32,841 nt of DNA from Leptospiraceae bacterium (GTDB lineage: Bacteria > Spirochaetota > Leptospiria > Leptospirales > Leptonemataceae): NCBI GenBank assembly GCA_020440915.1, contig JAGRNE010000010.1, forward strand, positions 1-32,841, written 5' to 3'. Under the pieces are notes generated by a model that saw nothing but the letters and a program-made list of their open reading frames with translations, ran no database searches and was not told where the DNA came from. Numbering within the stretch: the first letter of the stretch is position 1; each line of letters begins with the position of its first letter. Positions 24,787 to 32,399 of the stretch are shown here, piece after piece. A program made the translations under genes and the position numbers.

Positions 24787-26040
24787 CTACTCCTCGGCCG
24801 GCTCTTCCTCGGTAGCGGTGTCAGCATCGCCGTCGGATTCCATTTTTCCGTCCAGAATATCCAGGGCTTCTTGAGCAGCTTTCTTCACCGATCGACTGGG
24901 CTCATGTTTGGCTTTGTATTCAAGCATATCCCGAAATTCCTGAATCTTTAGCTGTCCGATTTGCTTCACCGCCCGCAAACGCACCGAGGCATCGTCATCC
25001 AGTGCAGCAGCCTTGAGTTCCGGGAGGATGGATTTATCGTCCAGACGAATAAGGGCAAGGATGGCCTGTTGCTTGAGCGGATTGTGGCGGGCCCGCTCTC
25101 GACTGCTTCGTAGATTGCGAATCTCCTCCAGCACCCCTTTCAGCGGCTCCACCGAATCGGCTGACTTTATCTTGCCCAGCGCATTGGCCGCGTACGACCG
25201 CGAAACAATGTCTTCGTTCTTATCTTTCAGTATCTCCGTAAGCCAGTCTTTTCTGGCCTGGATTTCTGCATTTCCATAGTACAGAAGGATGGCCCGCTGA
25301 ATCTCCAGGTTGGTATCATCTTTTGCATAAATCTCGGACAGGAAATCCGCCGCAATCTTACTGTCCAGATCAGCCAGCGTGCGAATCATTCCAACGGTAA
25401 CGTTATCATTTTCTTTGAATTCTTCCTTTTGTAGCAGTTCGAATATCTGGTTCTCTGCAGATTTAAGCTCAATTCGGCCAATGCCTCGCAAGGCCTCCCG
25501 GATGACCGGACGCATTTCATCTTCTAGCGCCTTCTGGAAGACATCCGCCGAACCTTTGTCCTTTATGTCTGCCAGTAACCGGACCGCTGCTTCGCGGACC
25601 AGAGGGTCCATATCCTCCAGGGCAAGCTTACGCAAAGTCTCCAGGAAAAACTTCTGTTCCGATTCCTCTTTTAGACGTTCCACCTGATGGATGGCCTGTC
25701 TACGCTCCGTGGATGGAGCGAACAACATCTGTTGCTTCAATAAATCCAGCTCCTTCTGCCGTTCCTCCGGGGATTTTTTTTTGCCCGGCTTGTCTCCGGA
25801 CTCCTGGCTGTTGTCTACGGGCGTACCGGGGTCGGTGGCCTTGTCTGGTTTCTCGACGGACGGACCGGTTTCGGCGGCCGGTTTGTCCTTAGCAGGATTC
25901 GCGGGGGCCGGCGCTTCCGAGATCAGGGCGCCGGCTGGCATAAGGATAATCAGAAAGAAAAAGAATGCAAGAGCAGGCCCGTTTGGATGACTAGGAATCG
26001 GCGCCGCGAAGACTTTGATTTTCCTCTTCCAGAGAAGCAA
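24787..26040 (-). CDS. Exported HEAT-repeat protein
   Basis: About 417 aa from a TTG start at 26040. A hydrophobic signal segment ([21 protein letters not shown]) is followed by a Pro-, Ala- and Lys-rich linker (~45-95). The rest is helical, built of HEAT/PBS-lyase-like units: [53 protein letters not shown] and [13 protein letters not shown] mark successive repeats. A short acidic tail ends it. Such repeats make protein-protein scaffolds. No ATG, GTG or TTG is available between the end of the upstream gene and the signal segment, so the gene must begin inside the response-regulator gene, overlapping it by 50 nt; the TTG at 26040 is the best candidate, and an ATT at 26001 is possible. Confidence 0.78.
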   Translation of the reverse strand: MLLWKRKIKVFAAPIPSHPNGPALAFFFFLIILMPAGALISEAPAPANPAKDKPAAETGPSVEKPDKATDPGTPVDNSQESGDKPGKKKSPEERQKELDLLKQQMLFAPSTERRQAIHQVERLKEESEQKFFLETLRKLALEDMDPLVREAAVRLLADIKDKGSADVFQKALEDEMRPVIREALRGIGRIELKSAENQIFELLQKEEFKENDNVTVGMIRTLADLDSKIAADFLSEIYAKDDTNLEIQRAILLYYGNAEIQARKDWLTEILKDKNEDIVSRSYAANALGKIKSADSVEPLKGVLEEIRNLRSSRERARHNPLKQQAILALIRLDDKSILPELKAAALDDDASVRLRAVKQIGQLKIQEFRDMLEYKAKHEPSRSVKKAAQEALDILDGKMESDGDADTATEEEPAEE

Positions 26041-26482
26041 TCCTTGTTTCCAGCTGGGCAATGAGCCGCTGATTCTCCACCTGTTGCTGATACTTTTCGA
26101 TGAGCTGCTTGATGTCTTTCTGCAGCTCTTCCATGTTCCAGGGCTTTTCCACATAGCGGTTCAATCCTCCCCGATTGATGGCATGGATGGCATTGTCCAG
26201 TCCAGCCTGCCCCGTAAGCAGAATCTTGATCGTATCCGGAAATTCCCTGTGAATGGTCTCCAGGAATTGATCGCCTTTCATGCCTGGCATTACCTGATCG
26301 GTAATTATCACCTCGACCAATCCGCCGGATTCTTTAATATCTTCGATGAGCTCCAGGGCATCTTCGGCGCTGGAAGCAACCTCGATTTCATGGCTCTGTT
26401 CAAAGTACTGACGCAGCTGCTCTCTTAGAGTCTCCAGGACGGAGATTTCGTCGTCAACGCAGACTATGTACCCTTTATTCAT
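25991..26482 (-). CDS. Single-domain response regulator with C-terminal coiled coil
   Basis: A 163-aa cytoplasmic protein. The receiver domain shows the acidic pair in CVDDE, the phospho-acceptor Asp in [11 protein letters not shown], the Thr in LLTGQ and the Lys in VEKPW. The [13 protein letters not shown] pattern is that of the RpfG-like receivers. No HD-GYP, GGDEF or DNA-binding domain follows; the last ~45 residues form a coiled coil ([20 protein letters not shown]). It may act by binding a partner. The ATG at 26482 has a GGGGGA eight bases upstream; the longer frame to 26665 is not needed. It heads a likely operon with the HEAT-repeat gene (50-nt overlap) and two exported proteins. No kinase is adjacent. 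Confidence 0.87.
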   Translation of the reverse strand: MNKGYIVCVDDEISVLETLREQLRQYFEQSHEIEVASSAEDALELIEDIKESGGLVEVIITDQVMPGMKGDQFLETIHREFPDTIKILLTGQAGLDNAIHAINRGGLNRYVEKPWNMEELQKDIKQLIEKYQQQVENQRLIAQLETRIASLEEENQSLRGADS

Positions 26483-26742
26483 CAGATGTTCCCCCGATTC
26501 CGGACTGTACAGAGGCCGGGAGCAGGTGCAAGAAAAGATTGCCTGGAGATCCGGGAAAAAACCCCCTGGAGGCCGGCAATCGATCCAGATAGGGTGTTCC
26601 GGCAAGCCGTTCGCTCCCAGGGCAGGGCGGCAATCTTTGCCTTTCCTTGCGCACAGGTGGGTCAAGGAAATGGAAGGGCTTTTTCGCCACCGGCACCGGG
26701 GTCCGTTTGCTGATTCACAATAGAATAAGACTAAAGAAGATT
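26483..26742. other. Divergent intergenic region
   Basis: These 260 bp separate the start of the response-regulator gene from the start of the 77-aa gene and should hold both promoters. A TAGAAT hexamer (26721-26726, plus) is -10-like, and a TTGACC (minus, near 26660) is -35-like, but neither has a convincing partner. Frames crossing it look like chance. Confidence 0.5.
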
Positions 26743-26976
26743 ATGGAAAAGAAATACCTGAAAACAGAGCAGATAGTTCCCGGCAAAGGGATGAGCTACA
26801 CTTTATACGAAATCGAAGGGGAAGACCAGATCCTGCGCATGCTTACCGCCATCCCGGATATCGGAGAGGTCTCCACGTATCCGAAGCCGCCAGTAAAAAA
26901 GCTCTTCGCGCCGGAACGTTGCGCCGCCTCCAGCGAAGAGGAGTTTGAGGATTTCTGGAACCAGGGATCGAACTGA
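26743..26976 (+). CDS. Small hypothetical protein (77 aa)
   Basis: No family recognised. The sequence reads as a real soluble protein: a basic start, an alpha/beta stretch YTLYEIEGEDQILRMLTAI, a Pro- and Lys-rich link (YPKPPVKKLF) and an acidic end with EEEFEDFW. I start it at the ATG at 26743 because the frame upstream (to 26647) is low-quality and crosses the promoter region; the Shine-Dalgarno is weak (AAGA). A perfect GC hairpin (27000-27016) lies 23 nt after the stop. It stands alone on the plus strand between two minus-strand units. Confidence 0.55.
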   Translation: MEKKYLKTEQIVPGKGMSYTLYEIEGEDQILRMLTAIPDIGEVSTYPKPPVKKLFAPERCAASSEEEFEDFWNQGSN

Positions 26977-26999
26977 TTTGCTCTAGCGAAGGTTTGTTA

Positions 27000-27016
27000 C
27001 CGGGCGCTGCGCCCGG
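27000..27016 (+). terminator. GC-rich palindromic hairpin
   Basis: CCGGGCGC (27000-27007) and GCGCCCGG (27009-27016) are perfect complements around a single T. It lies between the 77-aa gene and tRNA-Phe, which face each other, so it may end transcription from either side. No U-tract follows on either strand, so termination is not certain. Confidence 0.4.
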
Positions 27017-27073
27017 ATGCCTACCACAATGCGAAGCCAGGGAAGATCTGCAGGATTGCAGGATGATAGCGTG

Positions 27074-27146
27074 TGCCCAGGGGCGGGATCGAACCACCGA
27101 CACGTGGATTTTCAGTCCACTGCTCTACCGACTGAGCTACCTGGGC
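27074..27146 (-). tRNA. tRNA-Phe (GAA)
   Basis: A complete 73-nt cloverleaf on the minus strand: acceptor GCCCAGG with CCTGGGC, D arm GCTC/GAGC, anticodon arm GTGGA/TCCAC with loop CTGAAAA (anticodon GAA), T arm GGTGG/CCGCC with loop TTCGATC, and discriminator A. The 3' CCA is not encoded (CAC follows), so the tRNA needs CCA-adding enzyme. It lies 38 nt downstream of the Spx-like gene on the same strand, with a stem-loop between them. Confidence 0.97.
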
Positions 27147-27147
27147 A

Positions 27148-27180
27148 ACAGGGTCAGATCGCTCTGTTGATGACCCCTGT
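27148..27180 (-). other. Stem-loop between the Spx-like gene and tRNA-Phe
   Basis: TGACCCCTGT (27171-27180) pairs with ACAGGGTCA (27148-27156) as a 9-bp stem with one bulged base and a 14-nt loop. It starts 4 nt after the Spx-like stop and ends one base before the tRNA. It lacks a U-tract. It may mark the processing point of a joint transcript. Confidence 0.45.
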
Positions 27181-27184
27181 CAAT

Positions 27185-27538
27185 TCACTTCCAGGTTTTA
27201 TTGTATGTTTCTTCCGAGAATCCTACAGTGGCCTTCTTTCCGTCCGTAACCACCGGTCGCTTGATTAACCGGCCATTTCCGGACAGCATTTTGAAGATCT
27301 CCGCATCCGAAAGCGATGGCAGCTTTTCCTTGATGCCCTGTTCCCTGTACTGCTGCCCGCTGGTGTTGAACATCTTTCGGGCAGGTAGCGCCGCATTTTG
27401 CGCCGCCTGTTTCAATAGCGTCTGAGAAGGGGGCTTTTCAGTGATGTCCACAAAGTCGTATTCGATTCCCTTATCGCTCAGATACTTCTCTGCCTTGCGA
27501 GAGGTAGAGCATTTCTTGTAGCCATAGAATTTGAGCAT
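27185..27538 (-). CDS. ArsC/Spx/MgsR-family protein (YffB-like)
   Basis: A 117-aa thioredoxin-fold protein of the ArsC-related group. The N-terminus has MLKFYGYKKCSTSRKAEKYL, so the active site is CSTSR: one Cys and no second Cys at the Spx CxxC position. KMFNTSG, and the C-terminal KRPVV followed by VGFSEETY are typical of the family. With one redox Cys it is closer to the YffB/arsenate-reductase-like members than to the Spx regulator; substrate unknown. tRNA-Phe follows on the same strand. It is divergent from the thioredoxin-fold gene, with 49 bp between the starts. Confidence 0.9.
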   Translation of the reverse strand: MLKFYGYKKCSTSRKAEKYLSDKGIEYDFVDITEKPPSQTLLKQAAQNAALPARKMFNTSGQQYREQGIKEKLPSLSDAEIFKMLSGNGRLIKRPVVTDGKKATVGFSEETYNKTWK

Positions 27539-27587
27539 GCAGGAAAAATCCTGTTCGCCTATTTGCTTTCAACCTTTTTTGCAGTAC

Positions 27588-28136
27588 ATGGCATTACTGG
27601 AATCAAACCAAATGGAAAAAGGTACGGAGATGCCGGCTTTTGAACTCAAGGATATGAATGGTCGGCCGCTTGGATCCACAGATCTTCTTTCCAAACGACA
27701 CGTTCTGGTCGTCTTCACCTGCAATCATTGTCCTTATGCGGTGGCGGCCTGGCCGCTACTGGTAGATTTGCATCGCCGCTATTCGGACTCAGGACTGCAG
27801 ATCGTGGCCATCAATCCGAACAACCATCCAGACTATCCGGAGGATGGCTTTGACCGGATGAAGCCCTTCGCAGAGAAAAATGACATACGCTTTCCCTATT
27901 TGTTCGACGAAGACCAGTCGGTGGCCCGGGCCTTTGGCGCGGTCTGCACACCCGACCCTTTTCTTTTTCTGGATGGGCGGCTATCCTACCATGGGCGAAT
28001 CAATGACAACTGGAAGGAACCAGAAAGGGTTTCCGAAGAAAGCCTGGAAAAGGCTCTGTTGCGGGACATGGGAAAAGGGGACGGCCCCGCCGCCGAGCTT
28101 CCAAGTATGGGCTGTTCGATCAAATGGGTTGTGTGA
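27588..28136 (+). CDS. Thioredoxin-fold / AhpC-TSA-like redoxin
   Basis: About 182 aa. It has the redoxin pattern: a TEMPAFELKDMNG start, a strand ending in VVFTCNHCPYA (CxxC at the helix start), VAINPNN, and FDEDQSVARAFGAVCTPDPFLF. The CNHC motif, the cis-Pro in TPDPF and the fold place it in the AhpC/TSA-Redoxin family; it could be a thiol reductase or peroxidase. No signal peptide is seen. The start is not certain: ATG at 27588 matches homologue length; 27612 and 27630 are in frame. It is divergent from the ArsC-like gene, and both have thioredoxin folds. Confidence 0.85.
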   Translation: MALLESNQMEKGTEMPAFELKDMNGRPLGSTDLLSKRHVLVVFTCNHCPYAVAAWPLLVDLHRRYSDSGLQIVAINPNNHPDYPEDGFDRMKPFAEKNDIRFPYLFDEDQSVARAFGAVCTPDPFLFLDGRLSYHGRINDNWKEPERVSEESLEKALLRDMGKGDGPAAELPSMGCSIKWVV

Positions 28137-28187
28137 GCATTTCTAGAAGAAAGGGCGGCTGTCTGCAGAGCCTGCAGGGACTCCGGT

Positions 28188-29351
28188 CTAATCCTGGATC
28201 TCAAACGTAATTCGATCCGCGCTCCAACCTTCGGTTTCCTCTTCCTTCAGTACTGTGACGATACCGGAAAAAGTCTCCAGCGAATGACCTCGTGTGCTAA
28301 CCTGTACAAATCCATCCTGCATCTTCTCTGTGGCTTTGAAGGGATCCACGGCCTCTGTTGTCACAAAAGCTTGTATGGTTTCCGTTCCGATAGGAGGGAC
28401 AAGCTTCCATTCAAATGGGTCGCTATCCGCCGGAAAGGTGTACTTCTTTCCCACTTCCAGAGCTTTAACTCCGCTGAACCGATTTGGATAGATCATTGTC
28501 ATAACGCCTTCCGAATCGATGGCGTATAGTTGCAGGTAGACCCGGGCCGGCGCTTCGTTGCGATAACGCTTGATTTCGAAGCTTACTTCCACTCGGTCGC
28601 CCAGGCGATAGAGATGATCTTCGCGATCCAGTTGCAGAAGTATGGAATAGGGGCTTTCCGGATTGTCCAGACTCTGATAGATGGCCAGCTGACGCGCCAG
28701 GCTTTGCTCGAAATTTTGGAGTACCTGCTCCTCCGGTCCCATGGAAATCCCGGACCCGATGAGACGACCGGTTTCCGCCACTACGATGCGATAGGAACCC
28801 TTCTTTTGATTTCCCACTCCATCGCTCCATTCGCCCAGAACCAGATACCTGGCGCCCACCAGCCTTCCAATTTTCGCTGCGGTGTCGCCATCGATGAGGC
28901 CGCTTTGTCCAGTAACCAGTTCCTTCTGAATCTGGTCCAGATCCAGCCTCTCGACAATCTGAAACTGGTTTCTGCTCTGCAGTCGGGCCATCAGCCGGGA
29001 GGAAATGCCTGCGCCCAGTTCTCTGTTCTCGGTACCATTGATTCGAAATGGCAGTATGGCGACTGCTCCCCTTCGTGCATCCAGGACAGGATTGACAACA
29101 GACTCGGTGCTCGAGCCCGGATTCTCGGGTTTTTCGTCTTTCACATTGGTTTCGGCGGGCGCGGATTCCGTGGCCGTGGTCTCTGTAATCGGATTTGGCC
29201 CGGTTGGCTTTTTCGCCGGAGTTGTCTGGCAACTGGAGGATGAGAGAATTATTAGTAGTGCGGTAAGTACCCCTAACCTGGCGAAGCGGGCATTTCGCCT
29301 GGAGACGAAGCCGGGTTCGAGACCGCGAAACAAATCAGCTTTAGAATACAT
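28188..29351 (-). CDS. Lipoprotein with CsgG/FlgO-like domain and DUF4384 domain
   Basis: About 387 aa. A signal peptide ends in a lipobox at LSSSSC (Cys ~41). A Thr-, Pro- and Glu-rich linker follows (~42-90). Residues ~95-220 resemble the CsgG/FlgO family: VAILPFRINGTENRELGAGI, FQIVERLDLDQIQKEL, VGARYLVLGEW and RIVVAETGRLIGSG. Residues ~235-340 fit DUF4384 (YLQLYAIDSEGVMTMIYPN), often fused to envelope or kinase domains. It probably sits at the outer membrane, facing the periplasm. The ATG at 29351 has AAGGAA about ten bases upstream, and an in-frame extension to 29432 lacks support. A GC stem (29409-29430) lies between it and the upstream lipoprotein gene. Confidence 0.85.
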   Translation of the reverse strand: MYSKADLFRGLEPGFVSRRNARFARLGVLTALLIILSSSSCQTTPAKKPTGPNPITETTATESAPAETNVKDEKPENPGSSTESVVNPVLDARRGAVAILPFRINGTENRELGAGISSRLMARLQSRNQFQIVERLDLDQIQKELVTGQSGLIDGDTAAKIGRLVGARYLVLGEWSDGVGNQKKGSYRIVVAETGRLIGSGISMGPEEQVLQNFEQSLARQLAIYQSLDNPESPYSILLQLDREDHLYRLGDRVEVSFEIKRYRNEAPARVYLQLYAIDSEGVMTMIYPNRFSGVKALEVGKKYTFPADSDPFEWKLVPPIGTETIQAFVTTEAVDPFKATEKMQDGFVQVSTRGHSLETFSGIVTVLKEEETEGWSADRITFEIQD

Positions 29352-29408
29352 TTTGACGGTTCCTTCGCACAGTATTGGCCCGACTACCTTGAGAGCCAAC
29401 CAGGGGCA

Positions 29409-29430
29409 GCGCAGGCCCGATTTCCTGCGC
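29409..29430 (-). terminator. Hairpin between two lipoprotein genes
   Basis: GCGCAGG (29409-29415) and CCTGCGC (29424-29430) form a perfect 7-bp stem with an 8-nt loop, 23 nt after the stop of the 29453-30061 gene. There is no U-tract after it, so it may be a weak terminator or an mRNA end. Confidence 0.35.
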
Positions 29431-29452
29431 AAATTGGCGCCACATGGCAGTT

Positions 29453-30061
29453 CTACTTTTCATCGATGAGAACAGATGTGCTGTCGTTTATTTGATAGGT
29501 CAGCAGCGTATAGAGACGAGCTCGAATGGGCGAAAAATCTTTCCAGAGCTTCTTCTCTTTGTAGTGCATGGTATTGCAGCGAAAGGAGAACAGATACGTC
29601 TCGCGGTTTTCCTCCTTGACGATGACAATTCCGTAATCGTACACCGGCAAACAACGGGCTGTGTACTCGGGAGTATAGCCTTCCTCTTTTTCCAGCAGTG
29701 CCTGGATTTCATCTCTGAGTTCTCCATCGCTGATTCTTCGCTTCACCAGGTAGTTTTCGTATGGATCCTCAAGGTGCAGAGTTTCCGGATAGGAGTACAC
29801 GTACATTCCGGAACGCTCCACCACTTCCACACCGCGATCTGCATCCTCCGGACCGGAACGCTGGGTAGCGCTGGATTGGTTCTCTGAACCAGGGGAAACG
29901 GCCGGGCCGGATTGCTCCGAAGTCTCAGAACTGCTTTCGGTCTGGCCGGCGCTACATTGAATGAGCAACGCAGAACAAAAAACCAGACAGATTAGAACGG
30001 AACGACCGACTCTGTGAGCGAAAGCGCCCGGTAGCCGCATTTGAGTAGGATGATGTTTCAT
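29453..30061 (-). CDS. Putative lipoprotein, function unknown
   Basis: A 202-aa protein with a typical signal peptide (basic start, VLICLVFCSALLIQC; Cys36 follows Gln). A Ser-, Gln- and Glu-rich linker (~37-80) leads to a small folded domain of about 120 residues: GMYVYSYPETLHLEDPYENYLVKRR, a helix with DEIQALLEKE, and a beta-rich end with YGIVIVKEENRETYLFSFRCN and ARLYTLLTYQI. Two further Cys may form a disulphide. I do not recognise the family. An 8-bp inverted repeat (30085-30109) lies 24-48 bp before the start. Confidence 0.75.
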   Translation of the reverse strand: MKHHPTQMRLPGAFAHRVGRSVLICLVFCSALLIQCSAGQTESSSETSEQSGPAVSPGSENQSSATQRSGPEDADRGVEVVERSGMYVYSYPETLHLEDPYENYLVKRRISDGELRDEIQALLEKEEGYTPEYTARCLPVYDYGIVIVKEENRETYLFSFRCNTMHYKEKKLWKDFSPIRARLYTLLTYQINDSTSVLIDEK

Positions 30062-30084
30062 AGGCTGTATTCCCTGGGTCCCGC

Positions 30085-30109
30085 AGATCCCATGGATCGA
30101 TTGGGATCT
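30085..30109 (-). promoter_or_regulatory. 8-bp inverted repeat upstream of a lipoprotein gene
   Basis: AGATCCCA (30085-30092) and TGGGATCT (30102-30109) are perfect complements with a 9-bp spacer that itself contains ATCGAT. It sits 24-48 bp before the ATG at 30061, where an operator or a leader hairpin could act. No clean promoter hexamers were found beside it. Confidence 0.35.
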
Positions 30110-30280
30110 ACAAGCAATTAGAAGATTTCCAGGTCAATCTGGTTCATGCGGCGACACAATTTCAAGACAATAGTAGGGCCCTTCGGAAGACGTTGTGGGA
30201 TGGATTAAGGAATCGGCGGTCCAGATATCCGAACCCGAATCGGTGCCCTGGGACAGACTATTGCAGGCTCATCTGCCGGG

Positions 30281-30307
30281 AAAAAAGAAAGGGGGCCGTA
30301 GCCCCCT
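30281..30307 (-). terminator. Intrinsic terminator of the outer-membrane barrel gene
   Basis: On the minus strand a 7-bp stem AGGGGGC/GCCCCCT with a TACG tetraloop is followed at once by TTCTTTTTT. It begins 54 nt after the stop of the barrel gene at 30361. This is the only classical Rho-independent terminator I found in the window. Confidence 0.85.
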
Positions 30308-30360
30308 CCCCGACCTCCTCAGGAAGCCGCAAATCTTGCCAGGTTAGGCGAGCCCCAGCA

Positions 30361-31779
30361 CTAGAACATGTGGTTGAATCCAAAGTTGAAGTTGGATTCA
30401 AATTGCGATCTACCGTAGGAGATGTTGATCACAACGTTTTCCTGCCAGAGCAGTCGCACGCCACCGCCGTAGGCCCGGTGCAGACCTTTCAGAGTCATTT
30501 CACGGTTGGTCGGCGCTACGCGTCCCAGGTCATAATAGCCCAGAAAGATGAAATCGATGCCGCCCAGCACATTCCAGTGGAAGGTAGTCAGTCGCATTTC
30601 GAAGTTGGCCATGCCCATTACGCGATCCACGAACTGGTTGGCCGGATAACCTCTAAGGCCTCCATTGCCGCCCAGACCTTCTGCGCTTTCCCGGGAAGTG
30701 TAGATTCGACCCATCTCATAGAAGGGTACGTCGCCGGTGGTTTTCTGACCCAGAAAGCGATATGCAAATACCAGCTCCTGATCTCTGGGATTGAATACTC
30801 CGGGTAGTAACTCGATGTACTGTCTCCATGCTGCTGTGTAGCGAGTGAAGGAGTAATGACTGCCTGTTCCCTTGCCCACGCCTTCAACATGGATATCTGC
30901 GAAGACCCCTGCATTAGGGTTGATCTCCCTTTTTCGGGGTCGCGAATCATAGATCAGAGCGCCGCGAACACCGTTTACGAAACGATTGTCCTGCGTTGCG
31001 TCGTAACCCAGCGGCTGCTCGATGTCGATTAGCGTTCTACCATTGGGCAGTTTATCGCCTGCTTCGAAGTCGCCCGCATAGGACTGGATTTTGTACCTTT
31101 GCCCGCGAAGCCCCACAAACCATTTGAAATTGGAATCGCCAATCCACTGTTCGGTAGACATCATAATGAACGGACGAATCCGGTCATAGTAGAAGTACTT
31201 ACCCTGCGTTTGCTTTAGAAGCTTGCGTCCTGGATTCAGGAAGTCTCCAGAATTTGGACTTAGCAACGCTCGCGTATTCAGTGAATAGATGGCCGAGTCG
31301 CCGTAATCTTCAAAGGTGTAAAGATCTCTAATGGGTTCGCCAGTCGATGGATCGGTTCGCACATTTTCATTAATGGGCATTTCGCCGGCCTTGATTCGCT
31401 TTTGCCGCTGAATATCCTGAAAGTTACCGGTTCCATACCATTGCGCGTTCAGAGTTCGCTCTACTCCGATGCGAGTAATGATCCGGAAGGAGGAATCCAG
31501 AAAGTCCACCGCATCCAGGGATAGCTCATGGAATTCATACCCGCGAGTGGTGGCATAGTACTGTCCGTAGATCTGATACTTATAGGGCTCCGCTTTCGCA
31601 TCTTTGTAAGTGCCATAGACGCGCAGGCCATATCCGAAGCCGTCGTCAGAACTGGCGCTCACCAGAGGAAGAGGCTGCAGGGCCCAGCCAGTAGGATCCG
31701 ATTCTGCCATCAGGGCAGGCACGGATACGAAAAAGGAAATTACAATCCCAAGGATTCTATATCGTATTTTATTGCTCAT
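30361..31779 (-). CDS. Omp85/BamA-TamA-type outer-membrane beta-barrel protein without POTRA domains
   Basis: About 472 aa. A signal peptide (basic MSNKIRYR, hydrophobic core, cut near LMA) leads straight into alternating aromatic strands such as YKYQIYGQYYATTRGYEFHE. The protein ends in Phe (FNFGFNHMF), as outer-membrane proteins do. GGNGGLRGYPANQF matches the conserved loop motif of Omp85 barrels (the V/LRGF/Y block in loop 6), and FEMRL, DFIFLGYYDLG and GGGVRLLW follow as in the surface-antigen (D15) family. No POTRA domains precede the barrel, unlike BamA and TamA. Function unknown: protein or lipid transport, or a patatin-like barrel relict. The ATG at 31800 is in frame and touches the stop of the upstream lipoprotein gene (TGATG); I prefer 31779 for the signal peptide. 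It ends at a strong terminator. Confidence 0.88.
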   Translation of the reverse strand: MSNKIRYRILGIVISFFVSVPALMAESDPTGWALQPLPLVSASSDDGFGYGLRVYGTYKDAKAEPYKYQIYGQYYATTRGYEFHELSLDAVDFLDSSFRIITRIGVERTLNAQWYGTGNFQDIQRQKRIKAGEMPINENVRTDPSTGEPIRDLYTFEDYGDSAIYSLNTRALLSPNSGDFLNPGRKLLKQTQGKYFYYDRIRPFIMMSTEQWIGDSNFKWFVGLRGQRYKIQSYAGDFEAGDKLPNGRTLIDIEQPLGYDATQDNRFVNGVRGALIYDSRPRKREINPNAGVFADIHVEGVGKGTGSHYSFTRYTAAWRQYIELLPGVFNPRDQELVFAYRFLGQKTTGDVPFYEMGRIYTSRESAEGLGGNGGLRGYPANQFVDRVMGMANFEMRLTTFHWNVLGGIDFIFLGYYDLGRVAPTNREMTLKGLHRAYGGGVRLLWQENVVINISYGRSQFESNFNFGFNHMF

Positions 31780-31799
31780 CTTAAGTCTGCCCCTTTCCA

Positions 31800-32399
31800 T
31801 CAGTACTGCTTATCCAGCTGAAGGCTGTATTCTACATCGTAGCTGGCATCGGCCGAGTTGTTTCGCAGAAATCGGATCACCATGGTCCCTTCTACGGTTT
31901 TCTCCGTTTGCTGTGCACGAAAACTGACAAGCTGAATCTGAACATTCGCGCTACTGGCAGTGGTCGCTGTGGCGGTCGAAAGCGTGAGCACTCGACTCAC
32001 TCCATTGCCGGTTTCATAACCTCCGCCCAGATCGCCAGACACCGGAATGATGAAACTGTTGGAAATGGCATTATCCGGATGTGGAACGATCAGTGTAATG
32101 GTTCCTGCAGGCGGATTGCCAGATGTGAGAGCGAGGTTCAGGTTATTGGTTGTTCCTGTCTGGAATGTAGTCTCCAGAAAGGATTGAGTATTGCAGACAG
32201 CCGCTGTGGTTACCGGATCTCCTGCACTACAACTATTTTGACTGGTATTGCCGCTCCAGAATATGCCGTTGGCAACGTTTACGTCCAGAAGGTTCAGTAA
32301 TTCCTGATCGTCAGACGGTTCTTCATCACCGGACTTGCAGTAGGCCGTCGAAAAAACTGCGAGAGCAACGGCCAGAGCAAGAAATCTCTGTTTTCGCAT
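31800..32399 (-). CDS. Putative lipoprotein, function unknown
   Basis: A 199-aa protein. The signal peptide is MRKQRFLALAVALAVFSTAYC, with Cys21 after Tyr, an unusual but possible spirochaete lipobox. The mature part is Thr-, Asn- and Gly-rich and beta-rich, with Cys-containing segments (QNSCSAGDPV, AAVCNTQSF) and a repeat-like run of hydrophilic strands, like adhesin-type or surface-exposed lipoproteins; no family recognised. The start at 32399 is chosen from the signal peptide, and the longer frame to 32765 is low-quality. A TTGACC (32429-32434) and TAGATT (32407-32412), 16 bp apart on the minus strand, form a possible promoter whose start point would fall almost on the ATG. Its stop shares a base with a candidate ATG of the barrel gene (TGATG), so the pair is co-expressed. 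Confidence 0.75.
   Translation of the reverse strand: MRKQRFLALAVALAVFSTAYCKSGDEEPSDDQELLNLLDVNVANGIFWSGNTSQNSCSAGDPVTTAAVCNTQSFLETTFQTGTTNNLNLALTSGNPPAGTITLIVPHPDNAISNSFIIPVSGDLGGGYETGNGVSRVLTLSTATATTASSANVQIQLVSFRAQQTEKTVEGTMVIRFLRNNSADASYDVEYSLQLDKQY

Larger units (their letters stand above)
30062..30360. other. Intergenic region with terminator and inverted repeat
   Basis: These 299 bp hold the intrinsic terminator of the barrel gene (30281-30307) and the inverted repeat before the lipoprotein gene. The part between 30110 and 30280 shows no gene that I can support. Confidence 0.6.

Noticed and set aside
26483-26665. Upstream extension of the response regulator
   Set aside because: The extension is Cys- and Pro-rich noise before the conserved first strand of the receiver, and the ATG at 26482 has a strong Shine-Dalgarno.
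28465-29232. 255-aa minus-strand and 28530-29243 plus-strand frames
   Set aside because: They are shadows of the CsgG/DUF4384 lipoprotein gene, low-complexity and without Shine-Dalgarno.
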